NCBI RefSeq assembly: GCF_001499995.1
Contig: NZ_LQIU01000076.1
Coordinates: forward strand, 100,986-164,985
Direction: 5' to 3'
Length of the DNA stretch: 64,000 nt
Source of the DNA: Mycobacterium sp. IS-1496
GTDB taxonomy: Bacteria; Actinomycetota; Actinomycetes; Mycobacteriales; Mycobacteriaceae
Shown: positions 29,201 through 38,149 of the stretch, in pieces
Layout of the letters: the number at the start of each line of letters is the position of its first letter
Numbering within the stretch: position 1 is the stretch's first letter
Position numbers and translations under genes: made by a program
The notes under the pieces: generated by a model
The model's input: the letters and a program-made list of their open reading frames with translations, nothing else
Told to the model about the DNA's origin: nothing
Databases searched by the model: none

Positions 29201-31667
29201 CGGTTGCGAAACCGTACTCAGTATATGGGTTATGGCCACCGTCCCAGCGCACTTCCGCCGTCCAGGCCTCTCTGGTAACGGCATTGAGGCCGAGCAGTTG
29301 TGATAGGCCTGAGGGCCACAAGCTGTCGCCGATACGCGGCGCAACCGCGACTCGGATCAGCGGGAGTCCGTCGGTGACCCCGATACACTCCAGGAACTTC
29401 TTCCACTCCGTGAGTTCGTCGACCGGGAGCGGCCACTCGGTCGGACCGGCGGTGAGCTGGGTTCCCAACTCGAGCAATTGAGGGGTTTCGTCAGTCGCCG
29501 AACGCAACAACCGTTCTAGCAGGATCCCTCCCGGCGTGTCCCATGCAGCGGAGAAGGCCGCCGTCCGGGCCAGCCGCCACTTGCCCTCACGAGTAGGGAC
29601 TGTAAAGGGAATAGCCGCCAACGTATTTCGCTGGTTCGGTGCAAGCTGGGAGTAGAGGTTGAAGCCGTATTCAAGCGCAGCTTTCTGGACCGCCTGTGTT
29701 GGACGTGATTCCAGGAAGCCACCGATGATCTCCAACAGTTCATCGGTGCCATAGCAGTGCACCAGCCCGGCCTCGGTGAGTAGGTCGGCCGCCGAGTACC
29801 ATTCGGCTGTGCTCTTCGCCCAGTCGATATCGCTGTGGGCGTAGACAATTCGGCGGGCGAGGGCGGCGGGAACGCGGGTGGCCTGAGCAAGATCTCCGCC
29901 GTCGTCTGCCGGTTCGGGAGGCAGGAAGATCACTGGGGCTTTTGTCGTCGCGCCCTCCCCGCTCATCGCCTTCCGTAGCTTACCTTTTTGATCGAGGATG
30001 ACCTTCTTGCTAGCGAGCTCGCTGGCGGTGTCTGGGTCGAACAGTGATGTCAAGTCGGCGTAAAAGTCGGTCCAGCGGCGGGCAGAGGCCTTCTTCTTAT
30101 GAAGCTCACCGGCGACCTTCTCGACGACGTCGGCGATAATCGCGAGGCTCGGAACCATTCTGGTCTCGAGTAGGTCAAGGTGCAGCGCGGCTAGTCGCGC
30201 GATCCGGATGTCGCCGATCGTCGGTTGAACCACCGGGAATCCCTGCCGGGCTACCACTGCCGCGGTGATCACCGACCGCAGCGAATCATCGTCGTCGGCC
30301 GGCCAGATGTATGCATCGTCGAAGCACGACCAGGTCCGTCCGTCAGCGACCGGAACGCAGCTTTCCGCTACAAACTCTGGGCAGGCTTCGATGAGATGGC
30401 TCGATCGCTCGGGATCCCAGGCGACGAGGTCCGCGCACAGTGCGGAAACCCGTGCCTGCTCGGCGTTGTCGCGCAATATCCGCATGAATTCAATGCAGGT
30501 AGACGCGATTCGGGTCATGAGAAAGTTGTTCAGCGGCACGTCGAGCTCGACCTGGCGGCGCGCCAGGTTCGCAAAGAACGGCGCCTGGATGTGCGCACAT
30601 ACGGGTGCGGTCTGCTGTGTCGGCAAGAAGGTGTACACCGTTCCCGCGTCCAGGTCTTCATCGGTCCGCAAGGCGACGCCGACCCATGCCTCCTCGGTGC
30701 TGGTCCACTCGAGCCATTTGGGATCGATCAGCTTCACCTCGACGCTGTGGCTGATGGCTGCCCTTATGTCAGCGAGATCGACTCGACCGCGGAGCAGGAG
30801 ATAGCGGCCCTGAGGGCCTAAGTCGACATCGCGCACAGTCGGCTGGTTGGGAGGAACTGTTGCGTCGGTCTCAACCCGGGTCAGCCTGGTCGTATCGGAG
30901 ATGGCGGCTTCCGAATCCAGGATGTCGATCCTGAGTTCGGTAAGTCGATCCAGGAATAGCAGGATCGGAGCTTCCGCAGACTCCACGGCGTTGATCTGTT
31001 GACGCGCCGCATTGACGGCGGCGGAGTCGCGCAGCGGGAGCTTAACAACCGTCGCGAATCCTTCGTCGGCGAAACGCTGTAACTCGAAGTCGGCGCCGAT
31101 ACTCGCGGGAACGGGCAGATCCAGAGGTGAGGCATCAGCCATCCGCTGTTCGGGTACGCCCGCTCGGGCCGCGAGCGCGACGATTTCCTCGTGGTGTGGA
31201 TAGCGGAAGCTGTATCCGGCGAATCGGCGGTCGGTCGGATCGTCGGGGTCACGAGAGTAGACTTCGGGGTGGTCGGTGAGTTGTAGCACGCTGCGGAAGC
31301 CCAGGCCTTTGTTGCCGATGCCCTGTCCGGCGACCTTGCTGGAGAGCCCGAAGTCGACGATGCCTTTGAAGTTTTTCTCGGTGAAGGGCTCTCCTTCGTT
31401 GGCGACGTACAGCGCCGGGTGCTGCGGGTTGCTGTCGAGGAGCACATGGACCCGCCCCGGATTCTCAGCGGTCAGGGCATCGTGACCGTTCTGTACCAGT
31501 TCCAGCAATGCTCGTCCGGCGTACTCCCGGGATGTGCTCTCACTGAGAGATTTGATGGTCGCGTGGAAATCCCAGACGTCTTCGCCTTGGCCGATGAGCT
31601 CAATGCGCTTGAGCGTGCGGGCCCTGATCTGCTCAGCGATCGTCTGCGAGTCGGCAGGCTTGATCAC
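26295..31667 (-). CDS. NO VEIN/sacsin-like GHKL ATPase with C-terminal DUF3883 (PD-(D/E)XK-like) domain
   Basis: Very large protein, 1790 residues. The N-terminal HATPase (sacsin/NOV type) has the N-box ELVQNGHDA (about 56-64), the G1-like NEGEPF (90-95) and G2 loop GQGIGNKGLGF (114-124). A long, mostly helical middle without clear motifs follows. The C-terminal DUF3883 (NOV_C) domain (about 1626-1765) has GLAGE, then D1675 in GFDF and E1689-V-K1691 in FEVKAF, a D-ExK nuclease-like signature. The same two-end architecture is known from plant NO VEIN. It is the last gene of the restriction operon, 110 bases after the HEPN gene. A defence effector using ATP-dependent conformational change and nucleic-acid cleavage is inferred. 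Confidence 0.8.
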   Translation of the reverse strand: MIKPADSQTIAEQIRARTLKRIELIGQGEDVWDFHATIKSLSESTSREYAGRALLELVQNGHDALTAENPGRVHVLLDSNPQHPALYVANEGEPFTEKNFKGIVDFGLSSKVAGQGIGNKGLGFRSVLQLTDHPEVYSRDPDDPTDRRFAGYSFRYPHHEEIVALAARAGVPEQRMADASPLDLPVPASIGADFELQRFADEGFATVVKLPLRDSAAVNAARQQINAVESAEAPILLFLDRLTELRIDILDSEAAISDTTRLTRVETDATVPPNQPTVRDVDLGPQGRYLLLRGRVDLADIRAAISHSVEVKLIDPKWLEWTSTEEAWVGVALRTDEDLDAGTVYTFLPTQQTAPVCAHIQAPFFANLARRQVELDVPLNNFLMTRIASTCIEFMRILRDNAEQARVSALCADLVAWDPERSSHLIEACPEFVAESCVPVADGRTWSCFDDAYIWPADDDDSLRSVITAAVVARQGFPVVQPTIGDIRIARLAALHLDLLETRMVPSLAIIADVVEKVAGELHKKKASARRWTDFYADLTSLFDPDTASELASKKVILDQKGKLRKAMSGEGATTKAPVIFLPPEPADDGGDLAQATRVPAALARRIVYAHSDIDWAKSTAEWYSAADLLTEAGLVHCYGTDELLEIIGGFLESRPTQAVQKAALEYGFNLYSQLAPNQRNTLAAIPFTVPTREGKWRLARTAAFSAAWDTPGGILLERLLRSATDETPQLLELGTQLTAGPTEWPLPVDELTEWKKFLECIGVTDGLPLIRVAVAPRIGDSLWPSGLSQLLGLNAVTREAWTAEVRWDGGHNPYTEYGFATELSLLPGAGEIELLGHAARQTFAQLIALGLDAWPDEALNVKVYRPGRSRDEHNVYSWATPAAAYLRRAPWLPLGRRHDDDSEHDFATCAEAWLPAEGPQLPDFVPHITAALRGQLVKTPRTRARIEDLGVRVFGTERYSADMLRDLPKYLEEGRVSPLRVTQFKRQYRQAWDNQLRGEQDWPWDEDTAPVVVVIKNGLMESVALEEEESDLLVQDEADPTKQSLIGLTGQAVLLADAAKGSQIASLMRHHGVEVKLTSEIAVDVYGDEQRIIPTDDYPLLVGDDRPWIATIVAIVAEFKSGSFVRQTDQSINTILQRLRKVRVVRVESTRFIVAGSEIDPPLHTKCLPLESESDPTIVVWPPLVSTYDELEQCAPAIATLIHNPDLADHLALVFTRLGQVEPEGDSAPSDTQLAAALQISIEQVAEARAGLRGSVADLIARLRIVVSYFASDGDLEEFDTRVRHVTDAAELGTALDPIVDVLPISAQELIELCHRNTSLSELRDSLSLDFRRFNAAIVHANPTQLPLTHPDQHSRALSDYVELHRTGIVDRLREAYAPRAQLGADLSEYAAAKNLEGLLPDPDWLSEYAIPPRELIAALVVDWLGTHEASGDLTAVCKLAPVDELRRQNHNALEVLLAETEPRVRAWSRRNDRRLPSAWQAPTLGGRAALEASQLADFQILTQEILFKMIRNELGWPDGMPATLDLSQLDLSEDELLSREEFDSEERARLRYERTHITVDGREMSTNLQDLRQIAEAVAQGITETTLDYAEKLTLRVVPSNAAHGGGNRPAKAAVAAPTSRDLSDEQRVAIGLAGEAAVKLWLERRYPKVEWVSGYRNIIQGGDVGSDSYGFDFQVETQSRQKRYFEVKAFSGDISGAAEFMLGETEVRAAQQHGNRYELLLVSEARDSDRRRILRVPNPLSTAGRGKYSLIGKGLRYSCQFDYSRGGAEELSIPADGVFQATSVPVC

Positions 31668-31777
31668 TTCAACGCCCCTAATCTCGTGGGTTGTGTCGCC
31701 GCAAAGGCGGCTTCAACCTTAGGTGGAGCGGCTTGACGTATGTCGTTCTTATCGGCGCCTCGAGTACCTGTCGGGAT

Positions 31778-32413
31778 CTAGAGATGATCGAGCATCGCGG
31801 CTTGAAACGCGTCAGCGACCAGCACCATCACCTCCCCCACGAGACGAACGTGATCGCTGGCATCGAGTTGACCCAGGTTCGGGGCACTTCCGTGTGCAAC
31901 GCCGTGTCTCCAACCGACGATCTCCACCTCTAGGCGATTCTTGTGTCTCAACAGCGGCGACACATCAAAGTCCATCAGCAGGAAGCTCTCGGCCAACCGA
32001 TCCCAGTTGAGGTTGGAGCGGGCCTTAAGCGGTTTGCGGTCGAACTCTGTGAAGTCGCACCCTAAGGCGTCCTTCAAGCCGATAGTGAAATCCCGCTTCG
32101 CTGCGGGGGAATGGTTCCTGCCCCGGAGAGATTCAAACTGTGCTTCGAGGACTCCTACCATCAAATTCCATCCAACGTCTGCCACTTTCATTCCGCGGCT
32201 CAGCAGGAAATCGCAATAAGCGTCCACACACTCATTGAAGAAGCCCTCCCAAGCGGCATAGCTAAGAACTACCAGCGCTTTCGATTGGACACCTAACGGA
32301 TCGTCGCCGGACGTGGAGGCGCCGAACATTCGCTTAATCTCTGATAGTTCCCGGACCCGCAACGATCGAGCGACATCGATCTCGTCAAAATAGTCGTCAA
32401 TTGTTTTGGGCAT
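31778..32413 (-). CDS. MAE_28990/MAE_18760-type HEPN protein, putative ribonuclease
   Basis: 211-residue all-alpha protein. The HEPN active-site motif R-x4-H is in WRHGVAHG (R169, H174); the helix SYAAWEGFFNECVDAY (about 51-66) carries the conserved Trp-Glu-Gly typical of this HEPN group. The start at ATG 32413 overlaps the DUF262 stop by 17 bases, implying coupled translation; the frame is open for another 69 bases upstream. Such HEPN proteins are known or suspected RNA-cleaving toxins; pairing with DUF262 proteins recurs in defence loci. Composition is A+T-rich relative to the core. Target unknown. Confidence 0.75.
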   Translation of the reverse strand: MPKTIDDYFDEIDVARSLRVRELSEIKRMFGASTSGDDPLGVQSKALVVLSYAAWEGFFNECVDAYCDFLLSRGMKVADVGWNLMVGVLEAQFESLRGRNHSPAAKRDFTIGLKDALGCDFTEFDRKPLKARSNLNWDRLAESFLLMDFDVSPLLRHKNRLEVEIVGWRHGVAHGSAPNLGQLDASDHVRLVGEVMVLVADAFQAAMLDHL

Positions 32414-33509
32414 CGGGGTTAAACCATTCAGCTCCAAGGGGCACGCTACGTTGAATACGCGCTGTTCCACGTAATCCAGCACTGCTCAGCTCCGCAGCCA
32501 CAGGATTCTTCCAGAAGTCTGCGATCCGCGCTTCGATAAATTGATCGGGGGTGGGGTGATTCATAATCGCTACCCGGTTCTTTGAAATCCCGACCGCGAT
32601 AACTTCGAGAGCCCGCAGAGAGAACCGACGGCCAATGCCCTCGACGCGATCCTCTGGTGGCATCAACGCATCGTTGTCGCCCACCCGCAGGAGGGTCTCG
32701 ACAGCCCATCTAGCGGTGTCGAGGACTTCCGCTTGCTTTCCCATCTCGATTATCGAGAGTATGCCGTTGCTTAAATACTCCTCTACGTCCATTGCAGGGG
32801 AGTAATCAACATGTGCATGCACGATCAATCGCACCAAGTACTCAAGATCTTTTTGTCTTTGATGTTGATCCTCGGTCACATTGAACAGCTCTTTGAATGA
32901 CGATGCGGTTGCAATTCTCCTAAGCTGCTGCGTGAAATCAGGGTCGCCTAGGACCATAGAACACGTCCTGACTTCTTGGGCATTTGCGTATGCACCCCCT
33001 CGGTTCAGCCTCTGGAATAGGTCAAATTTTGTCTTTGGATCACTCGGATGCTTTAGAATCTCAAAATCTAGTCGCGCACGCCGAAAGAACAGCTGAAGCG
33101 CTTTATCCAGAGTTTCCTCACCGCTTTGAGTAGCGCTCCATGCGATGTTCTGCAGGCTAGGTAAGTACTTCGTTTCGGTTAACACGCTACGCTTTGTGCT
33201 CTTCGGGTCGTCCACATCTCGTAGTATCCCCATGAACTCCAGAATGGTGGAGATTCTCTGCAGCCCATCTACTAACTCCCAGGTGCCCTCGTGTGTTTCG
33301 AAAACGAATACTGATGGAATAGGAATGCCAATCAAGATCGACTCGATGAAATTCGATTTCTTTTCGAGGCTCCAACGATGCAACCTTTGAAACTCAGGGA
33401 GGATGTTCAACTCCTGCCCCGAGTACATGGTCGCTACCTCACCTATCGTGATCTGCACCCGATCCGTATTTACGCTGCGCTTCGCCGCGTCGATCTCCTG
33501 CTTGAGCAT
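32397..33509 (-). CDS. DUF262 (GmrSD N-domain/ParB-like) protein
   Basis: 370 residues. The DUF262 core contains LPEFQRLHRWSLEKKSNFIESILIGIPIPS and WELVDGLQRISTIL (equivalent of the DGQQR nucleotide-binding motif, here DGLQR). The family includes GmrS-like NTP-hydrolysing sensors and SspE. No DUF1524 HNH nuclease domain follows, so the effector is probably supplied by the partner HEPN gene, which it overlaps. It lies 41 bases downstream of hsdR on the same strand. Codon use is lower in GC than hsdR. Role as sensor or switch for the HEPN protein is an inference. Confidence 0.78.
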   Translation of the reverse strand: MLKQEIDAAKRSVNTDRVQITIGEVATMYSGQELNILPEFQRLHRWSLEKKSNFIESILIGIPIPSVFVFETHEGTWELVDGLQRISTILEFMGILRDVDDPKSTKRSVLTETKYLPSLQNIAWSATQSGEETLDKALQLFFRRARLDFEILKHPSDPKTKFDLFQRLNRGGAYANAQEVRTCSMVLGDPDFTQQLRRIATASSFKELFNVTEDQHQRQKDLEYLVRLIVHAHVDYSPAMDVEEYLSNGILSIIEMGKQAEVLDTARWAVETLLRVGDNDALMPPEDRVEGIGRRFSLRALEVIAVGISKNRVAIMNHPTPDQFIEARIADFWKNPVAAELSSAGLRGTARIQRSVPLGAEWFNPDAQNN

Positions 33510-33550
33510 GCTCGCCTCCCTCTTGACTGCTGAGTCTCGGACCGCCTCAA

Positions 33551-36500
33551 TCAGGCTGCCCCGTCTCGCGGTGTCGCGTTATCTCTCACTTTGTTCAGAA
33601 TGGCCACAATGTTGTCGACATCGGCCTCTCCGAACACATCGTCGGGCCCCGTGGGCGCGTGGTCGATGTAAGGCGACTCGTAGAGCCGCACGGGTTCCAT
33701 GAAGCCGTTGGCCGTCAGTTCGGTGACGATGAGGTTCACGAAGCGGATCTGGTCCGCGTTGAACTTCGTGCCGTCCAAGTACGCGCCGAAGGCTTCGGCG
33801 GCTGCCTCGCGGTCCAGACCGATCAGCGACCGCACGAACAACCCCAGGCCGTGCGACTGCTCTTTGGCCAGATCAATGTCGGCTTGCTCTCCCGTACCGC
33901 TCTCGATGAGCATCTGCTCCAGCGAAGCGAGGTCATCGGGGGTCAGGGGCTTGTTGCGTCGTAACCGTTGCAGCGCAACGTGATCCTGGTGCTGTCTGAG
34001 ATATGCGCGAGCCTTGGCCTGGAAGCGTTCCCAGTTGGTGCCGGGCGTGATCCCTGGCAGATCAACAAGGGTCGCTTCGCTGAGTTCGTCGGCGAAGTCG
34101 GTATAGACCTGATTCCGTTTCACCTTCTCCAGGAACCGGAGCAACCCGCGTAACTTGCGCCGTACAGATTCAAGCATCGGCAGGGTGACGTCGACCCACC
34201 ACTCGTCCCCGCCGACCTCTTCGAGAAGCACCTGCTGTGCCTTTACCGACGGGATCGCGGTCTGGCTCAGCAGGCCAGTCGCGATGTTCTGGATCTGTTC
34301 GCGTAGCCGTTCGGCCGCGACAGCGTCGCCTTCAAGTTGGGCTAGTTGACGGCGTAGAACGAGCATGTCGAAGCGCTTGGCGTCCTCGTCGTCGTCCTTA
34401 TGGGCTGATGGCAGGCCGGCGAGGTGTTCGGCGACATCGCCGGCGACTTCGGGCGTCAACGATGTCCAGGCCGACCATTGTGAGTATTGCTCGACCAACC
34501 TACGGTGTGGTCGCACCAGGAAGTTGTCCACGTTCATCCCCGTGACGGCCCGATGGAGCGACCACGCAACATCGACCCGCAATCCTCGTTCGGTCTCAGT
34601 GCCTTGCCCCTCTTCGGGTTCTGGCTCCGAGGGCGGCCAGGCGTGGTCGATAGCGGTGATCAGCCCGAGGCGGGTTTCGAACAGCCGCTGGTTCAATGAC
34701 TTCTGGAACGAGCCTTCCGAGCCGGGCAGGTCCTGGCTGAAAAATTCGAGGTTGCCGCAGAAGTCGAAGACGTAGAAGTTCTGCTTGTCCTTGCCGGGGC
34801 CGAAGAGGTCGGGACGTAGGCGGGTCCCGCGGCCGATCATCTGCCAGAACTTGGTCTTGGACCGAACAAGCTTGAAAAAGACGAGGTTGACGACGTCGGG
34901 AACGTCGATGCCGGTGTCGAGCATGTCGACCGATATGGCGATGTGCGGGGCCTTGTCGGTGACGGAGAAGTCGTCGATCAGCGACTGGGCATAGGCAGTG
35001 CCGTGGGTGATGACGCGGGCGAATGTTCCGGCGTACTGCGGGTACTGGATGTCGAAGCGTCGCGCGATGAACTCGGCGTGCGCCTGGTTCTTCGCGAAGA
35101 TGATGGCCTTGCCGAGCCGGTCGCCTTCAGTTACACGGTGGCCCTTGCTCATCAGCTCGGCGAGCACCTTGTCGACGGTGTCCTCGTTGAACAGGAACCG
35201 GTTGATCTCCTCGGAGCTCACCTCGTCAGGTGGATCCTCGTCGCCCCAGTCCAGGGCGTCCCAGTCGTCCTTCTCTTCTTCGGAGAGATCAGCGTAGCGG
35301 ATGCCTTGGCGCAGGAATTTGGTGCTGACGGAGATCCCGACAGCAGGCACCAGGAAGCCCTCCTTGACCGCGTCGTCGAGGCTGTAGGCGTCCGTGGGTA
35401 CGCCATCTTCGAGGTGGAACAGTCGGTAGGTGTTGTGGTCCACTTCGTCTTTAGGCGTGGCGGTCAGACCAACCAGCAGCGAGTCGTACCAATCGAAGAT
35501 GGCCCGGTATTTCTGATAGACGGAGCGGTGGGCTTCGTCGATGACAACGAGGTCGAAGTAGCCGGGTCCGAATTTCCTGATGCCACCGTCGGTGTCGTTG
35601 ATGAGGTTCATCATCGTTGGGTAGGTGCATACGTACACCCGGCCGTCGGTGATCTTCTCGGTCACCAGGTTCACAGTGGTGGCGTCGGGAAGGTGCGCCT
35701 TGAACGCATTGGCGGCTTGCGTGACCAGTGCGGTGCGGTCGGCCAGGAACAGGACCCGTTTGACCCAGTTGGCTTCCATCAGCTGCTTCACCAGCGCGAT
35801 GACGGTGCGGGTCTTCCCCGATCCGGTGGCCATCACCAATAGGGCTTCGCGTTCCTTGGCGGTGAATGCGTCGTTGATCGCGCGGATCGCACGGTGTTGA
35901 TAGTGCCGTTCTACGATGGCCGAGTCGACCGGCATGTCGGTCAACGGCTTGCGGGTGTCGCGGCGTTGGATTAGGAGCTCCAGCTCATCCCGGGTGTAGA
36001 AACCCTGGATGTCCCGCGGAGGGTAGCCGCCGGTGTCATCCCAGATCCAGTGCTCGAAACCGTTGGTGTAGAAGATGAGCGGCCGCCGCCCTGTCATCTT
36101 CTCCAGGCAGTCCGCGTACAGCTTGGCCTGCTGCTGGCCGACCTGCGGGCTTTTAGTCGTCCGTTTGGCCTCCACGATCGCCAACGGGAGACCGTCTGCA
36201 CCCCACAGGACGTAGTCGACGAACCCCTTGCCGTCGCCATTGGGCATGCCGGTGACCGGGTACTCGCGGTCCTTGGTGTCTGTCAGGGGCCAACCGGCTT
36301 CGGCGAGCATAACGTCGATGAACCGATCTCGGGTGTCGGCCTCGTTGTAGTCTCGGCCGTCGGTCTGCTGGTTGGTGGCTTGGGCCTGCTTGACAGCTTC
36401 GCGCAATGCCGCAATCTCGGCGTCCTTCTGCGCGGCCAGTTCGTCCTTCTCCGCCAGCGCCTTTGCATGAGCTTCATCCTGGGCGGCAAACTTCACGGCG

Positions 36501-36964
36501 AGCTGGGCGACTTCCTGCCGCGTCAGCGGCGCGGCCTTGGCGGCGATCTTCGGGTCGAAGGCAGCCTTCATCGGAACTGCCTGCGGCTGAGTCGAATACC
36601 GGAATGCCGCCCACAACATCACGTGGTGCAACTCACGCAACGCATCCAACGCCGCCCGCGGTGGGATCTGCTGCGTATCATGCACGGCGGTGTTGCCGAG
36701 CTTGCGGATCAGGTTCAGCTTCGTCGCGATCCCGACGCCTACCTTGGACTTAAACTTTGGATCATTGATCTTGGCGGCCAGGTCGTTCTTGTACGGAATC
36801 GGAAGCGCTAGAACGTCATACAGGTGGTCGACCAGCACCTCGACGGTGCGGCGGCTGTAGAAGCACGCCGAGCGTGCGTCATTGGTGGCGTAACTCTCCG
36901 CCCGTGTGCAATCGGCGTGCATCTCCGGCCAGCCGACGGACTGCAAAAAGGCGAAGTTGGACAT
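33551..36964 (-). CDS. hsdR: Type I restriction enzyme R subunit HsdR (EcoEI-like)
   Basis: 1137-residue motor-nuclease subunit. Order: DUF4145 domain (1-120); coiled coil (about 160-200); HSDR_N nuclease with D250 and E265-A-K267 (IVEAKRT); SF2 helicase with Walker A ATGSGKT (379-385), DEAH box (476-479), TATP (501-504) and motif VI region QMIGRGTRLRPD; and the C-terminal EcoEI-type domain (about 900-1137). With HsdM and HsdS it cuts foreign DNA after ATP-driven translocation. It starts nine bases after the hsdS stop. All key residues are present, so it looks active. Confidence 0.95.
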   Translation of the reverse strand: MSNFAFLQSVGWPEMHADCTRAESYATNDARSACFYSRRTVEVLVDHLYDVLALPIPYKNDLAAKINDPKFKSKVGVGIATKLNLIRKLGNTAVHDTQQIPPRAALDALRELHHVMLWAAFRYSTQPQAVPMKAAFDPKIAAKAAPLTRQEVAQLAVKFAAQDEAHAKALAEKDELAAQKDAEIAALREAVKQAQATNQQTDGRDYNEADTRDRFIDVMLAEAGWPLTDTKDREYPVTGMPNGDGKGFVDYVLWGADGLPLAIVEAKRTTKSPQVGQQQAKLYADCLEKMTGRRPLIFYTNGFEHWIWDDTGGYPPRDIQGFYTRDELELLIQRRDTRKPLTDMPVDSAIVERHYQHRAIRAINDAFTAKEREALLVMATGSGKTRTVIALVKQLMEANWVKRVLFLADRTALVTQAANAFKAHLPDATTVNLVTEKITDGRVYVCTYPTMMNLINDTDGGIRKFGPGYFDLVVIDEAHRSVYQKYRAIFDWYDSLLVGLTATPKDEVDHNTYRLFHLEDGVPTDAYSLDDAVKEGFLVPAVGISVSTKFLRQGIRYADLSEEEKDDWDALDWGDEDPPDEVSSEEINRFLFNEDTVDKVLAELMSKGHRVTEGDRLGKAIIFAKNQAHAEFIARRFDIQYPQYAGTFARVITHGTAYAQSLIDDFSVTDKAPHIAISVDMLDTGIDVPDVVNLVFFKLVRSKTKFWQMIGRGTRLRPDLFGPGKDKQNFYVFDFCGNLEFFSQDLPGSEGSFQKSLNQRLFETRLGLITAIDHAWPPSEPEPEEGQGTETERGLRVDVAWSLHRAVTGMNVDNFLVRPHRRLVEQYSQWSAWTSLTPEVAGDVAEHLAGLPSAHKDDDEDAKRFDMLVLRRQLAQLEGDAVAAERLREQIQNIATGLLSQTAIPSVKAQQVLLEEVGGDEWWVDVTLPMLESVRRKLRGLLRFLEKVKRNQVYTDFADELSEATLVDLPGITPGTNWERFQAKARAYLRQHQDHVALQRLRRNKPLTPDDLASLEQMLIESGTGEQADIDLAKEQSHGLGLFVRSLIGLDREAAAEAFGAYLDGTKFNADQIRFVNLIVTELTANGFMEPVRLYESPYIDHAPTGPDDVFGEADVDNIVAILNKVRDNATPRDGAA

Positions 36965-36973
36965 CTCGCTACC

Positions 36974-38149
36974 TCACAACTGACCGGAGAATGCGCGGAA
37001 TTGTAGGGAAGCGAACAGCTCGTCGAGAAGCCGTCGTTGGATGTTAATCTTCGCGCGCAGCTTTCCAATTGCTGCCAACACCTGGCAGAACTCGTCCTGC
37101 TGCTCGCGCGATGGCACAGGAACCAAGAGCGACTTCAAGACGCCAGTGTTCACCACTGACTGCGCTGAACCTACGCGGCGCCCCAAGAGCTCATGCTGAG
37201 TCTCCCGCAGGCTCAGGTAGCTGGTAATGATGGCCGGTCGAATCCGTAATGAAGGACGAATAATGATGATATTTGCACAGTTGGAACCATCCAGACTTTC
37301 TGGAATTATCGCCGACCGGATTCGATCGCCGATTACCCTAGACACCACCACATCACCTGCTTGCAGTTGGCTCTTCGCAAGTCGCGCATGGAATTCGCGA
37401 TCGATTCGGAGAAGATCGTCTTCCACGATAGACCCGTCACCGACATTGCCAGTCCGCAGGAATGGGATACCGTCGAGAGTGAAGTGCTTGCTGGTCGGTC
37501 CAACGTGTCCAACCACGACTCGTTCGGCAACCGTCTCCAACGGATATCTCTGCGCCGGGTCCTGCTGCTCAAAGAACCGAGCTGAAGCGGAAGAACTTGC
37601 CTCGTCCACTGCCGCCGCCGCCTCGCTCAAGTTGCAGCGCATCGTTTCGACATAATCAAGGATCGTCGCGATGCGGCGTTGCTCCTCGCAGGGAGGAAGG
37701 GGAATCCTCCACTTGGATAAGGCATCTCGTCCCAGATGGTGGATGCCAACACCACGCGAGCCCCGAGCAAACTCGCCGGAGACGGCCTGCTGTCTGAAGA
37801 AATGGAGCAGATACTTCGGATCGGCCTCAGAATAGGAGCGCACTCGCAGCAGCGTGTTCTGGAAGGCACAATCTTCAATTTCACCATTCCAGAGCGCCGG
37901 TTTGCCAACCTCCTTGGCAGACCCCGAAGCCTCGTTAAGTAGAACGTCACCTGGTTCGAGGCGGAAGGTCTTCATCTCGTCGTCAGTGAAGTTCATTTGC
38001 TTTACGTCGTCGAGGATTAATCCTGACCAGCCGACGTTTGCAGCGCGGAGGTAGTTCCGCATAGTTGGTCCGGCATGATGCTGGGGGGATCGTTGACGCC
38101 CTAGCTTTACCTCAGCAATGGACGACAATTCGACTATCGGCCATCTCAC
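36974..38149 (-). CDS. hsdS: Type I restriction specificity subunit HsdS
   Basis: 391-residue DNA-recognition subunit with two target-recognition domains (about 5-185 and 200-375). Each ends in a conserved helical spacer: PLPPCEEQRRIATILDYVETMRC and VPVPSREQQDEFCQVLAAIGKLR. TRD motifs such as GDVLLNEASGS and GDVVVSRVIGDR are visible. GTG start overlaps the hsdM stop (GTGA). The two half-sites recognised cannot be read from sequence. The gene is complete, so the methylation system should be functional. Confidence 0.92.
   Translation of the reverse strand: MRWPIVELSSIAEVKLGRQRSPQHHAGPTMRNYLRAANVGWSGLILDDVKQMNFTDDEMKTFRLEPGDVLLNEASGSAKEVGKPALWNGEIEDCAFQNTLLRVRSYSEADPKYLLHFFRQQAVSGEFARGSRGVGIHHLGRDALSKWRIPLPPCEEQRRIATILDYVETMRCNLSEAAAAVDEASSSASARFFEQQDPAQRYPLETVAERVVVGHVGPTSKHFTLDGIPFLRTGNVGDGSIVEDDLLRIDREFHARLAKSQLQAGDVVVSRVIGDRIRSAIIPESLDGSNCANIIIIRPSLRIRPAIITSYLSLRETQHELLGRRVGSAQSVVNTGVLKSLLVPVPSREQQDEFCQVLAAIGKLRAKINIQRRLLDELFASLQFRAFSGQL

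Noticed and set aside
31778..32482. Longer start for the HEPN gene at 32482
   Set aside because: It would overlap the DUF262 gene by 86 bases and adds sequence without HEPN character; ATG at 32413 begins the typical N-terminal helix.
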